From NCBI RefSeq assembly GCF_033473495.1, contig NC_088936.1, positions 2,976,001 to 3,040,000 on the forward strand: DNA of 64,000 bases, given 5' to 3'. Under the pieces are notes generated by a model. It was not told where the DNA came from, ran no database searches, and saw only the letters and a list, made by a program, of their open reading frames with translations. This document shows positions 53,001-62,061 of this stretch, in pieces. The position numbers and the translations under genes are program-made. How positions within the stretch are numbered: the stretch's first letter is position 1; every line of letters starts with the position of its first letter. This DNA comes from Cercospora beticola. Lineage: Eukaryota; Ascomycota; Dothideomycetes; Mycosphaerellales; Mycosphaerellaceae.

Positions 53001-53314
53001 CCATTCTGAGAAGTTCTTGTCTTCTTGGCCTTTTTCGACGTCGGTGTTGCTTGTATTTCGGTTTTGATCGAAGGCTGTCCAACGTTGCCTCCATTTGCAA
53101 CACCGATATTCTCTTTCTTGCCTGACTTTGGCGAGTCTAAGTGCTGGGATGGAGTCGAAAGACCGTTCTGCCTTGGTACGACCACTTGAGGACTGCCGTT
53201 CGAGGTGCCATTTGCCTTCACGTCGGTCTTCGCGGACGACTTGACCCGCTTCGCCGTCGCATTGTCCGCCTGCTGCTGCTCCAGCTTCCTCTTCCTCTCG
53301 GTATCTCTGGCCAT
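50003..53314 (-). CDS. utp17: U3 snoRNP component UTP17/NAN1 (WDR75-type WD40 protein)
   Basis: 1103 residues, single exon. The first 190 residues are Lys/Gln/Ser-rich with several nuclear/nucleolar-type basic clusters (KDKRQRAIEKKARRNADREIK). Two beta-propellers follow; recognisable WD-type blades include HREAVSTVKFSRDGNYLISGGRESVLVIW, ASLAFSPDGSMLACSTTTL and FATIGEDGEVMIW. The start of the propeller (HGWWMSQPSAGRYLAHDPIFVVDENGDECLIAA) and the overall order match the Nan1/Utp17 subunit of the t-UTP (UtpA) complex. That complex loads on nascent 35S pre-rRNA and couples rDNA transcription to small-subunit processome assembly. The C-terminus is an acidic, Glu-rich linker ending with MFRDVVGLFARKPRAR. 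It shares a 223-bp divergent promoter with RPB10. Confidence 0.85.
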   Translation of the reverse strand: MARDTERKRKLEQQQADNATAKRVKSSAKTDVKANGTSNGSPQVVVPRQNGLSTPSQHLDSPKSGKKENIGVANGGNVGQPSIKTEIQATPTSKKAKKTRTSQNGTAAAASPFTAPPTTKDGHVDVSMGKIEAATVKPQKSKKQKQQIKDVVVQDVEAGAEQRSENGTVLSIKDKRQRAIEKKARRNADREIKAGFREDEELTAPNEHGWWMSQPSAGRYLAHDPIFVVDENGDECLIAATIREVQLLHLDSSLISRTHAVPDGRSILAYTLSADYPDHIEIAYDNGTKVQWNWTTGSIIKGSFPGNETTIAATTAARGDGRLEVYCIAQTQGMYTIVGERKSLYSTYRRLTSIHVLEGGAYIICLGTTAMLLGKRKDGTQTAEYIWIEMPTTVPFQCLDARLVTPATGKANSPAKDQKKPIPDLALAVGNADGQIHFYSSLLSLFAKPSQAILPTPRILHWHREAVSTVKFSRDGNYLISGGRESVLVIWQLETGHKQFLPHLTAEIERVVVSPSGTQYALQMGDNSIMVLSTTELKPVANFAGLQLPVLTEQLDREDMALPAATVVLHPSDPKQLLLTVPATQPKHTRDVTTRPFLQSFDIQNSRHISRRALSRNNVTDFNRGPENTPIIPPDVNLLAVSADGEWLATVDEWFPPATDLEHAVARTAGLDAIDLENIQEEQLKRREIYLKFWKWDEGQSMWTLSTRADAPHARSSDADLGSGAGRVLQLKSDPASNGFATIGEDGEVMIWKPKTKFRHGVPLKEPNGNDLVEWACRRTIKLPIATDGEERADSPMDGDHDKSLAAIDASLAFSPDGSMLACSTTTLSETVQPLVHFVNPDTGTVTSTNAGIIPADEDVLDFGFLDRYLIVLSLGHIRVWNLVDDNVHYTITLPGALGEQETAKLAVNETDQTFAVASINITSMELDESIPQIAVYTPKNPDALFEADLESTPVAILAGKDTRGYTVIFEDGTIRSLTSTQQATRNRSSSSAAPEALEMVEEVRPSEDAETASSAALALLSTNPAEQDQEMSDSLAPLLLTEAGEDDRPVVRPEQLSSIFDVGGGKGGVVAMPPVRDMFRDVVGLFARKPRARVTEDVEMAM

Positions 53315-53412
53315 TGTTCCGACGCGACGGGAGCACGTGGAGAGCGAAGTGAATGACGAAAATCAGAGGCAGGTCGATGCATTTGCTCGTGTGCCCGAAC
53401 TAGCTTTCTGAA

Positions 53413-53430
53413 CCTCGAAAAAGTTCGAGG
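53413..53430. repeat. perfect 7-bp inverted repeat in the UTP17/RPB10 divergent promoter
   Basis: CCTCGAA and TTCGAGG are separated by four bases (AAAG), near the middle of the 223 bp between the two start codons. It could be a dimeric transcription-factor site or a hairpin; assignment is by sequence symmetry only. Confidence 0.5.
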
Positions 53431-53537
53431 GTCCGTGCACTCAGCCGGTCTTATCGGCTTTGAACTTCTCGCGACATGACTTCAATCTTCGCGACAGCAA
53501 CCACGCCGCCCTTTGCATCGCTTCCACCACCGTCGAC

Positions 53538-53896
53538 ATGATTATCCCAATTCGCTGCTTTTCCTGCGGCAAGGTGCGACGCATCCGATCCTCAATCTAG
53601 AACGTGCAGCGCTAACGTGTTATTGTCCCCAGGTCATTGCAGACCTCTACGAGCGCTACGTCGAGCTCATCGGCACAGTACAAGAGAACGGCGACACGGT
53701 CTCTGACGGCGACGCGATGGACCAACTCGGCCTCAACAGATACTGCTGCAGACGTATGATGCTCACACACGTCGATCTGATCGAGAAGCTGTTGCGGTAT
53801 GTACAGACAAAGAACGAGCGGCATAGGACAATAACTGAATGCGTACCGCGCAGATACAATCCGGCGGAGCGCGACGTTGTCAAGGATCGACGATAA
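53538..53896 (+). CDS. rpb10: RNA polymerase subunit RPB10 / RPABC5 (three exons)
   Basis: Exons 53538-53573, 53633-53796 and 53854-53896 give 80 residues. Introns are 59 nt (branch CTAAC) and 57 nt. The protein starts [13 protein letters not shown] and carries the zinc site C7-x2-C10 ... C50-C51 with the invariant [22 protein letters not shown] block. RPB10 is shared by RNA polymerases I, II and III and is needed for their assembly. It is about ten residues longer than the yeast protein because of an insertion near residues 25-35 ([10 protein letters not shown]). The first intron splits the first zinc-site region from the rest. Identification is certain; the exon boundaries are supported by exact continuity with the family sequence. 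Confidence 0.96.
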
Positions 53897-54377
53897 AGGC
53901 ACGATATGAGACTAGCGAAAGGAGGAAAATGTGTTATAGTATTCCAGCGAAGGTGTTATGGCGTTGAAAAAGGAGAATACAAAAACGGAGCGAGCAACAT
54001 GCTCGCGCACAAGGGTGCTACAAATCAGATCTGTACGTCTAGAGCCGTCGCAACGAATAGTCCCGGTGATAAGACGGACGCCTTGCCGTACGCGGCGCAC
54101 GGGCACTTGAAAGGCACAGTTTGCCCGATAGCTCGCTGCCAGCGCTTGTGGCTCATTGATCAGGAACGAGCACTGGCGAGGTCTCAGTGGACTGGCAGTC
54201 GTCGATCCTTTCGGAGATATTGACGACGGCGCAGAAGGATCTCCAAACTTCAGCGTTCAAGACATTGAGCGACTACCCAACAATAAAAGCCACACGAAAA
54301 CTAAACGCCAACTCCCTTATGAGGTTGAGCTCGGCGCCGTATGGCCACGAGCGAGCTTTAATCCTTCAGCTTCCCGT
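53897..54377. other. convergent intergenic region
   Basis: About 480 bp between the stops of RPB10 and of the coiled-coil gene. Holds two 3' UTRs; nothing else seen. Confidence 0.5.
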
Positions 54378-54763
54378 CTATGTCTGCTCCTCCAGCTTCT
54401 TGATCTCCCGCTCATACTTTTCGTTGATCTTCTCCAGGTTATGCCACGCCTCATCACTCTCCTTAATTATTGCTTTGAATTCCTGGATATGGTCATCATC
54501 CTCCTGCCTCTCCCGCGCCCACTGCAACGCCATGGCTTCCAGGTCATCCTGATCCTTCTTAAACTGATGCTCGTGCTCCGCCAGGTCCTTCAGAGCTCGT
54601 CCCGCTCCTTTCCCCTACCCCCCTCAATCTCTCCCAGATCGCCCAACAGCTCGTCCAGCTCCTTGTCGTCACTCTCAGCAATCTCATCGATTAGCGACTC
54701 TGCGTCACTTCGCGCCTTTTCCCACTCCTTCTTCTTCTCCGCGATGAGATCCGCCGTGGTCAT
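54378..54763 (-). CDS. small coiled-coil protein, frame interrupted near 54596
   Basis: From the ATG at 54763 (MTTADLIAEKKKEWEKARSDAES) a frame encodes a charged helical protein to about 54596 and then hits TGA at 54590. One base over, the next frame continues the same style of sequence (ALKDLAEHEHQFKKDQDDLEAMALQWARERQEDDDHIQEFK...KLEEQT) to the stop at 54378. The two parts together make about 128 residues that would be almost entirely coiled coil. The change of frame equals one missing base near 54596; a 31-nt intron does not give a usable frame and is too short. A sequence error or a recent deletion is more likely than regulation. I do not recognise the family. The plus-strand frames across it (54156-54857) are shadows. 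Confidence 0.55.
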
Positions 54764-54969
54764 ATTCTTATGCGTAGCCGTGGCGTTGGCCGGAGCGGCA
54801 GAGAGACTGTACGTGGGGAAGTTACAAGACATTAATGTAATGATCCGTCGGACATGATACTTGTCGAGTTCTCGGTCCGGTGGATACACTCTTGCTATCG
54901 GCATGCCGGATGCGAATAGAGACGTATTATTGTTTATTCTACTTTGCCATCATCAAGTCATGTGTACGC

Positions 54970-57472
54970 TTACTTTTGTGTCCGTCTATCATTACTGGTG
55001 TAGCATTTGTATCGTTTTCCCGCCCGCAGAGCGCCGCTCGCACCCAGTCCGATCTTGCCCACGGCTGTGTCATCCTCTGGTTGCTCTGAGCTATCACCGA
55101 CCCAGCCAGGAACCTCATCGAGTATCCGTATTATGTGAGTATTATTCGCCAGCTGTAGTGGTAGATGCTCCGAGATAGCAGCACCCAGCTGCATCATGGT
55201 GAATGCATCAAGGCGACTTGTCCAATGTGGATTCCAGTTGCCGTACACCGCCATGGCAAGTAGAGACACCAGGTATATGCTTAAGAGCACAGAGATGAGA
55301 ATCATGCCTGCTGTCGAGATATGTGGAATCTGGATTGGGGCTCCGGGATCGTAGTTGACAGTCAATGTAGCACGTTGTCCAGACTTCAACCAGCGCTCGT
55401 TTGCCAAGAAAGCAGCCGCTTCCCATGCGTTGTTCAGTTTTGCCTCGTATGTCGGACCGCGACCGTCTCTGCCGGTTATCGGACCAATATGCATCTGGAC
55501 ATAGTCAAATATGTTCTCCTGTAAGTAATCGGAATGCATGTTATTGTTGGACACACAGCCGACCATGTTGTCGTAGTCACTGGCGATGGTCGCAGAGTCA
55601 GCATCCATGGAGGCCAAAAGCCCAGCGAATGGTACTCGTTCGGTGCATGCATAGGTTCGGGATGTGACATTCTGGTTCACGTAGAAGTCAGGATGCTGCG
55701 TCCGGTCCGCTATCCAAGAGCCTGTGCCAAATAGGGCCAGAGCGATTGTGAGGAGTGGCCCTTTGTTCATTCCGTTAAATAGAGCGAAAGCGCCGTCGTC
55801 AACTATGGAGGTTCCGTTGCTTTCTTGACTCTCTTCTCTTATGCGTAGAGTATTGTTCCGATCACTTAAAACGTCAGCGTGCGACTTGTGCCATTTCAAG
55901 AGAAAACGTACTAGATCTCTTGACCTCTCAAGTCGCTCTGTATGACACAGTCACGACCACAGTGAGCTTCGGGACCATTTTTTAAAAGGGGACCCGGTAG
56001 CCCGCCGTTCATTATATTTGGCAGTTCAAAGTATCCAGAAGTCGTGTTAAGTGTGATCCTGAAAAGGCCACTCCACTGATCCTCCGACCACCACTGTTTG
56101 TATGGGTTTGAACTTAGAGCAGTAAGATTGAGGTACAGCTGTTCAGAGATAGTTTGTCTATTTCGTGTCTTGTTCCACAAAGATTTGCTCTGGTCGGTGG
56201 GCATACAGGCGACCACTCCCCAAGAGCTGGCGGCTAGAGAGCCATTCACGTAACCAGACTCCCATGTTCCAGCGTAACTGGCGAAGAATGAGTTGCCTGA
56301 ACGCTCGCAATGAGCCGGAAACGCTGCCGCAGGAATTCGTTCTCTTGAGATTGAGGAGTTGATGCGAGGGATAAATTGTCGCACGAGACCAGTGCTGAAA
56401 CCTGCGGGCAACTGAGCGATGAAGGAATCATGGAGTTGCGACATGTTGGCCAGAGAGACTTGGCCAAATGCACATGCCGTGTTGTTGTTCCCGACGCTAC
56501 CAGTGCAATTCAGCGCTCCGTCAGCAGTCCACAGCCTCGTTTGGGGATCCGTACTTGTTGTAGACGTGAGAGCGGACCGTAACTCAGCGGGGGTAAGTTG
56601 GTTGTAAAATGATCCCTCATCGAAAAGGTCGATGAGATCGGTAATTTTCCCAAGAGAAGCAAGGCTGACCGGAGTTTGCACAGTCTTGGAAGTCAAGAAG
56701 ACGGACTGTAGAGGCGAGAGCGAGGCACCTATCGCAACACCTTAGCACGAAGTAAAGGCCGTATGCTGTTCAAGCTTACCCAAGGCGATGAGTAGGATCG
56801 CGAGGTATAGCAGACTCGAGCCATAGGAACTTAGCCTACCGCGTAAGAGGTGCAGATAAACCTCGAAATCGGCCCAACCCTTGTCAGCGAGGACCATTGT
56901 CTTGCGCAACGATAAATTGTGATTCCGATGCTCTCGTTGCATGAATGTTACGGCGGCAGTAGAGCAGACCGCAGACGTCAGAGGGACAGTGGAAACCGCA
57001 ACGATAGCTTGAACGACCCGTGCAACCTGTAGAATTCGCTCATTGAACGTGTAAATAGAGTGAGTGGGGTAGCGATAGCCGTACACGTCGCCATCTCTAA
57101 GGTACAATCCTGTGGATTATCAGTGGCTGCGCGATAGCTGAGGATGGTAGACATACCATAATGGGACGCGTTGAGAGGTTTGCGAACAAGGGTGCAGTTG
57201 ATCGTCCAGGCGAAAATTGACAGGATGGCGTATGTCACTGTCAACCATAATGTAAGTGGGAGCCGCTGGAGCTTGCGGGCGTCCTCTGTGCGATCTTTCC
57301 TATCGCCTTCTCGAGTAGACAAGGCATCGGATGTGCTTCGAATTGATCCAGTTGCCATGTGTTTCGACGAAAGGCGTGCTTCTTTCTGGTTATCAGGTAC
57401 ACCTTGCTGTCTAGTAGCTGGCGAAAGGCAATCGTGTTCAGCGCCTTGCGGCATCAGGGGTGAGGACTCCAT
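54970..57472 (-). CDS. multi-spanning membrane glycoprotein with large extracellular domain (four exons)
   Basis: Exons 57472-57157, 57109-56780, 56728-55912 and 55864-54970 are joined by three 47-51-nt introns (branch points CTGAT, CTAAG, CTGAC). Frame is kept throughout, giving 785 residues. Transmembrane segments lie at about 71-92, 137-160, 201-221 and 673-695. The 450 residues between the third and fourth contain roughly ten N-glycosylation sequons (NCT, NNT, NMS, NSS, NGS, NLT, NTT, NVT) and several cysteines, so they should face the outside. Ser/Thr-rich N-terminus and short polar C-terminus are then cytosolic. This layout is common in a large, poorly studied group of Pezizomycotina membrane proteins. 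No transport or enzyme motif is visible; a surface receptor or wall-associated role is speculation. Confidence 0.8.
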
Positions 57473-58174
57473 AACTCAACATTGCAATACTGGTGAGCGT
57501 TTATAAAAGATCTTTAGCTCGTCTTTGGATCAGATAGAGTGGCGAAGTGAACACGGTCAATAACACAGGGTACGCGTGCGTGTATAGAGAAGCTTCACCT
57601 GCCTTTCTTGTTTGTCACTGATCTGCTGTGCAGCGCATCGCCCCCGAGGCTTAGCGATAGCGTTCGAGGACAATCTAAACTTGCTTTAGTTCGAGGGCAT
57701 TGCTGGAGTTCTGAACCATTTGAGTCGCCTGAAAGTCTGAGCAGTCTTTCTGACTACTCGTGAAGAAACCGTAGAGATGTCTGAACATAACCGTAACCAT
57801 GCTGTGTCACATTGGACAGATTGGCGGTGTGAACATGGCTTGTTGCTGGAGGATGCCAAGAGGTTGTTCAGGGCGAAGTTGCAAGAGCAGCTCGGTGCCG
57901 AACCGAAGGCGCATGCAGGATCCTCCAGGTTCGCATTCTTTGCCATTTGCGGTCAGGTAGATCTTCCTGAGGCACATTCTCTGAGTCTTGACACAGTAAG
58001 GAACGGGTCGAGTAACAAGGCGGGCTGTGGAGATGGGTGTGCGTAGGATGAGCAAGTGGGCTGATGATGGAGAGACGGAATGCCAAGGCGCTTCAACTTT
58101 CTTCCGCGTCGCCGTGATGGCGATCAACTTTGAGCTTGACCTTAACACGCACACTCAACAGGCGTGTTGCAAGC
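57473..58174. promoter_or_regulatory. divergent promoter region, membrane glycoprotein and RTF2
   Basis: About 700 bp between the two starts. A plus-strand frame at 57777-58046 (89 codons) contains some helical-looking sequence but overlaps the likely RTF2 promoter and is not called as a gene. Confidence 0.4.
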
Positions 58175-59068
58175 ATGGGCAACGATGGCGGCAGCATTCC
58201 GACGCGTCGCGAACTCGTGAAAGAAGCGGCAAAGGATAAGACCACTGCGCAGGTCAAAGAGGCACAGCACGAACAGCAGGAGTATCACTGGTCCACGGAT
58301 CCAATATCCCGCGAACCTCTTGCGCAGCCCGTTGTGTCGGACTCCTCGGGAAAGCTGTACAACAAATCAACGATACTGGAGTATCTTGTCGAGGGAGTGC
58401 GGAAGGAAGACGCGGACGTCGTTACGCAAGGCGCGATCAAATCGCTGAAAGACATTGTAGAGGTCAAGTTTGAGGTGGACGCGGACGCCACGAATGATGG
58501 CGTGAGAAAGGAAGTCTGGAAGTGTCCAGTGACTGGCGATAAGTTGGGCCCCGGGTCGAAGGCCGCCTATCTGGTTCCCTGTGGACATGCTTTCTCGGGC
58601 AGCGCGATCAAGGAAGTCTCGGGCGAGAAGTGCTTGACCTGCGAGACCGAGTACGCGAGTAACGATATTATCCCAATTCTGCCCACTGCTGCAACAGATA
58701 TTGCAAGGTTAGCGCTGAGGGTGAAGACGTTGCAAGAGAAGGGCCTGGCACATTCCCTGAAGAAGGCGAGCGGAGGGAAGAAGAGGAAGAAAGGAAAGGA
58801 TGAGACCGAGAACGGGGACGGCAACGCGGAAGGCAGAGGAGAAAAGAGGTCCAAGAACGAAATGAACGGCAGCAATGGGATCAACAACTCATCTGCCGCT
58901 TCAATCGCCGCAAAGGTCGTGAGGGAGCAGGAGCAGTCGAAGAAAAGGAAGATGGAAAACGACAATGTGAAGAGTTTGTTCTCGACGAAGGACCAAAATA
59001 ACAGAAATGGAAAGAACGCCGACTTTATGACGAGAGGCTTCTCCGTGCCATCGCAGAGCAAGAGATGA
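58175..59068 (+). CDS. rtf2: replication termination factor 2 (RTF2)
   Basis: 297 residues from MGNDGGSIPTRREL, the characteristic RTF2 start; the frame is open 15 codons further but MGNDGG is the family's usual N-terminus. Two RING/U-box-like modules follow. The first is WSTDPISREPLAQPVV...LYNKSTILEYL at about 38-75, and the second is WKCPVTGDKLGPG...VPCGHAFSGSAI...CLTCETEY at about 120-170, with the partial zinc ligands typical of the C2HC2-type RTF2 motif. The C-terminal third is Lys/Asn-rich (KKRKKGKDETENG, KKRKMENDN) and probably nuclear-targeting and disordered. In fission yeast Rtf2 acts with Rtf1 at the RTS1 fork barrier and affects splicing; in animals RTF2 is removed from stalled forks by DDI1/2. 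Identification is firm. Confidence 0.93.
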   Translation: MGNDGGSIPTRRELVKEAAKDKTTAQVKEAQHEQQEYHWSTDPISREPLAQPVVSDSSGKLYNKSTILEYLVEGVRKEDADVVTQGAIKSLKDIVEVKFEVDADATNDGVRKEVWKCPVTGDKLGPGSKAAYLVPCGHAFSGSAIKEVSGEKCLTCETEYASNDIIPILPTAATDIARLALRVKTLQEKGLAHSLKKASGGKKRKKGKDETENGDGNAEGRGEKRSKNEMNGSNGINNSSAASIAAKVVREQEQSKKRKMENDNVKSLFSTKDQNNRNGKNADFMTRGFSVPSQSKR

Positions 59069-59378
59069 CGCAGCGTATGCTCGAGCACCAAAGATGAGAG
59101 ATTCGTCTCGGCACAACATGGAATTCAGAAGGACCCCATTACTTCGCTTCATGCTAAGCGCTTTAAAGCAGCCAGAAGGTCTTGCCGCATCGGGATATCT
59201 TTGCTAATGCCCAAAGTGATCCCACGATACCGTCGAATGCCAATGCAGAACATCTTCCAGCTGGCAGCGGCATCTGAGTCAAGCATGCATCAATACTTCC
59301 AGCGTCCTCTTGCTCCCAGCCCCAGGACGATTCTCCACGCATCGCATATCTCAATGCTGCCTCTACGCCGTCTTGCGT
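59069..59378. other. convergent intergenic region, 310 bp
   Basis: Between the stops of RTF2 and the first F-box gene. Expected to hold two 3' UTRs; no other signal seen. Confidence 0.5.
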
Positions 59379-60173
59379 CTACAGCCTGAACTCGATCTCC
59401 TCGCACTCGATCTCGCACCCACGACCGCCTAGCTGAAGCCTCGCGAACAAGTCTACCAGATTGTCCTGCTCGCCCCCACCGTACTGCCGAGAGTGGTCGT
59501 ACCAGGACGTCAAGTGATCCTCTGACATGGCCATAAGCAATGCCTCACCGACTGTCCATCCCTCTTCCTTGAAAGGAAGAGACACCAACGCACATCCTAT
59601 TATCACCTCAAAAGCTTTCCAGTGAAGGCAAATTTTCATCTTCTGAGCGGGCTCAACCGTAATGTGCATGTCGTCTAGGATGGCGCTACGTTGCCCGTTG
59701 AGGTACATTTCGATAGCTGCCTTCATAGCGGGACCTCTTGGCTTGAAACGCGAGCCTTCTGGTACTGTTGGTCTGAATAGCGGGTTGGGCATCTTATCGG
59801 TGTGCCAGATTTCGCCAGAGGTATTCACGATACGGAAAAGCTTCGGTCTGAGTGAAATCGAGCTTTCGACAACTTTGTTCCAGTGCCGGCAGACTCGAGT
59901 TGCGTTCATGATATCGAGTGGTCTGAGGTGTAGAAGGACATTTTCAAGCAACTCCACCGTAGATATGACGGCTTGAATGGCGGCATTCGTTCTGTCGCGC
60001 TTGGCTTGTTTGAGCTTGAAAGCGTCGTAGTCGGCATCGGATAGGCGCGAAAGATCGACGGCCGCAGCATTCGAGTCCGTATCGCTCGAATCATCCTCCT
60101 GGTTGCTCAGCGGTGTCGCCCTTTGCATGTCCACACGCTGGAGCGCGCGTTTCTCCCACTTGGGCTGCGACAA
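59379..60173 (-). CDS. F-box protein 1 of a local trio
   Basis: 264 residues, one exon. After a disordered acidic N-terminus (QEDDSSDTDSN) an F-box occurs at about 70-106 (ISTVELLENVLLHLRPLDIMNATRVCRHWNKVVESS), which would bind Skp1 in an SCF ubiquitin ligase. The substrate-binding part is a compact domain of about 150 residues without LRR or WD40 repeats; it has IWHTDKMPNP soon after the F-box and EEGWTVGEALLMAMSED later. Both are echoed in the two F-box genes to its right (IWRVQEHGNP and REGWTIGHIFKAVTRN in the second). It is divergent from F-box 2 with about 360 bp between starts. Such small F-box proteins are numerous and fast-evolving in Dothideomycetes. No substrate can be inferred. Confidence 0.85.
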   Translation of the reverse strand: MSQPKWEKRALQRVDMQRATPLSNQEDDSSDTDSNAAAVDLSRLSDADYDAFKLKQAKRDRTNAAIQAVISTVELLENVLLHLRPLDIMNATRVCRHWNKVVESSISLRPKLFRIVNTSGEIWHTDKMPNPLFRPTVPEGSRFKPRGPAMKAAIEMYLNGQRSAILDDMHITVEPAQKMKICLHWKAFEVIIGCALVSLPFKEEGWTVGEALLMAMSEDHLTSWYDHSRQYGGGEQDNLVDLFARLQLGGRGCEIECEEIEFRL

Positions 60174-60535
60174 TGGATCAGCATCGAGGTCCTCGAGTCC
60201 ACTGTCTCATACAATGGATCGCGCGCTGCATTGCAGCCGACCGGAACGTACCTTTGCTGTGCCATTACGGCCGCCTCCAGTGTATTTGCGCTTCATGTCT
60301 GCGAGGTCGAGCGACGGACAGACATTGAGCTACACAGGACAAGCAAAAGGAAATAGAGCCGGTGAAGGGAGACGCAGCTGACATGTCTCTAGCATTCACC
60401 ATAGTGGATCAGGAAGCACGTGCTGGCGCACCCAACATTCACCACATATGCTAATACCCGCTGCTTAACATTCGACTCGCGCTCAAAGAAATGAACCGAA
60501 TACCTTCAACGTTAACAAGTTGGCATTGTCTTAAG
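60174..60535. promoter_or_regulatory. divergent promoter between F-box genes 1 and 2
   Basis: 362 bp between two start codons of related F-box genes. No shared motif was identified by eye. Confidence 0.4.
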
Positions 60536-61614
60536 ATGTCACCACTCGAAGCCGAGGTCTCTCCCTTCGACAATGCCGGCGCCAAACCTAGCGCTGTGGT
60601 ATGTCAAGAATTCTAGTCTCGACGGCGCCTTCAAGCTAACAACTCACAGACTCACAGCGTGGCCGAGGAACAGGATCAGCAAGATGTCGCGCTTACAGCT
60701 GGAACACCTGCTAAAGACGCGGCTTTCGATACAGCAGAACTCGTGGAGAATGTGCTCGTCTATCTCGATGTCTGCGACATCGTCAAAGCGCAGCGCATTT
60801 GCAAATTTTTCCGCAATGTGATCGCTTCGTCCGGTATGTTTCCTAATCCAGTCAGCGTACTAGGAACATTAGCTAACATGGAATAGTTGCAATTCAAGAG
60901 AAGTTCCTCGTTCGACTCCGCCATAAAGGCCAGATCTGGCGAGTTCAGGAGCATGGAAATCCAGGTCCACACCTCATAGGTCCGCATCGCCTGACACTCG
61001 TCTCGGAGACATATGATTTGCCCGAAGGCATCAGGGGGTACACGGAAGACGACGAGAATCGCTGGATGCCCAACGCAGTCAACGCCCTATTGGTCCAACC
61101 CAACCGCCCCGACGACATTCTCGACATCTTGCTCACTAGTGCCGAAGTTCACGCCGGTCCGAAGCTGCTGAAGGGATTGCAACAGATTCTAGCTGGAGTT
61201 GCCGCCCCACTGCTTGAAAAGATGCATTTCACGGACGGACCTACGCCAGGTGTGACAATCGATATCGAGTGGGCCTTCCCTGAACGATCTGAGTACACCT
61301 GCCGTACGTGGATCACAGCACCCTACAGACGCGAGGGATGGACGATCGGGCACATCTTCAAAGCTGTTACGCGGAACCCTTTCGCTACTGCATTCTTCTG
61401 CACTCATATCTTCACGTCTAGCAGAGATGGGGTCGAAGTCACAAAGGATGTCAGGTATGGACTATTCGGAGATCTGAACAGAGAGATCTTGAGGCGTTGG
61501 GGGCCAGAAGCTCACGTCCAGGCTAAGGAGGTCTCCTTTGGCCTCTCGCGAATCATGCTGCCGTGGGAAGAGCTGAAGGACGGACTTGTGTTGCAAATCA
61601 TCGATGATGAGTAG
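60536..61614 (+). CDS. F-box protein 2 of a local trio (three exons)
   Basis: Exons 60536-60598, 60650-60833 and 60887-61614 (introns 51 and 53 nt, both with GCTAAC branch points) give 324 residues starting MSPLEAEVSPFDNAG. I prefer this start to the ATG at 60573, which would need a second acceptor. The F-box is at about 47-84 (FDTAELVENVLVYLDVCDIVKAQRICKFFRNVIASS) and intron 2 falls right at its end, unlike the intronless neighbours. The C-terminal domain repeats features of F-box 1 (IWRVQEHGNP, REGWTIGH, a closing AKEVSFGLS) and is probably homologous. Likely an SCF substrate receptor; substrate unknown. Confidence 0.85.
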
Positions 61615-62061
61615 ACGAGAGGACCATGATTGTATGATTTGAGTTACGCTTTGAGAACTCTTCGCAGCAACGAGCGCGCACGGAGCTCTCCAGTGAGGCA
61701 AGCAGCTGCCGTATACCGAGTCGAGCTGTTTCGACGAAGGCCACCGAAGCGTGAAGTACGAGATACACAATAGATGCGGACACATTAGCTGCGGATGAGT
61801 GCAACGCAAACCACGTGTATTATTAGCAGATTCGGCCTTCACCATATCGTACCTTCATTTTCCGTTGTTCCAATACTCTTGTTCTCCTGACCGAACTTAG
61901 CCTTTCGCTAGAGCCTGCGAACCACATGTTCCAGGGACATGGGCAGAACCCGACATCTAATGAAACCTCGCGTCGCGGATAGTCTTCTCTCTTCTTCCCT
62001 CATCTTCGAAATTCTGCCTCTGCCACTGGTCAGCGGATGTTCTCTTGAAGACGCCTGCAGC
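61615..62061. other. intergenic between F-box genes 2 and 3
   Basis: About 450 bp. An upstream in-frame ATG at 61939 would add 41 residues to F-box 3, but that segment looks like leader sequence. Otherwise empty. Confidence 0.45.

Noticed and set aside
54588..54620. 31-nt intron (GTAGGG...GAAG) repairing the coiled-coil gene
   Set aside because: Too short, no branch point, and the phase does not join the two frames.
54156..54857. 233-codon plus-strand frame
   Set aside because: Antisense shadow of the purine-rich coiled-coil gene; its Leu/Ser runs are the complement of Glu/Lys codons.
57777..58046. 89-codon plus-strand frame between the glycoprotein and RTF2
   Set aside because: Would sit inside the RTF2 promoter and has no recognisable motif.
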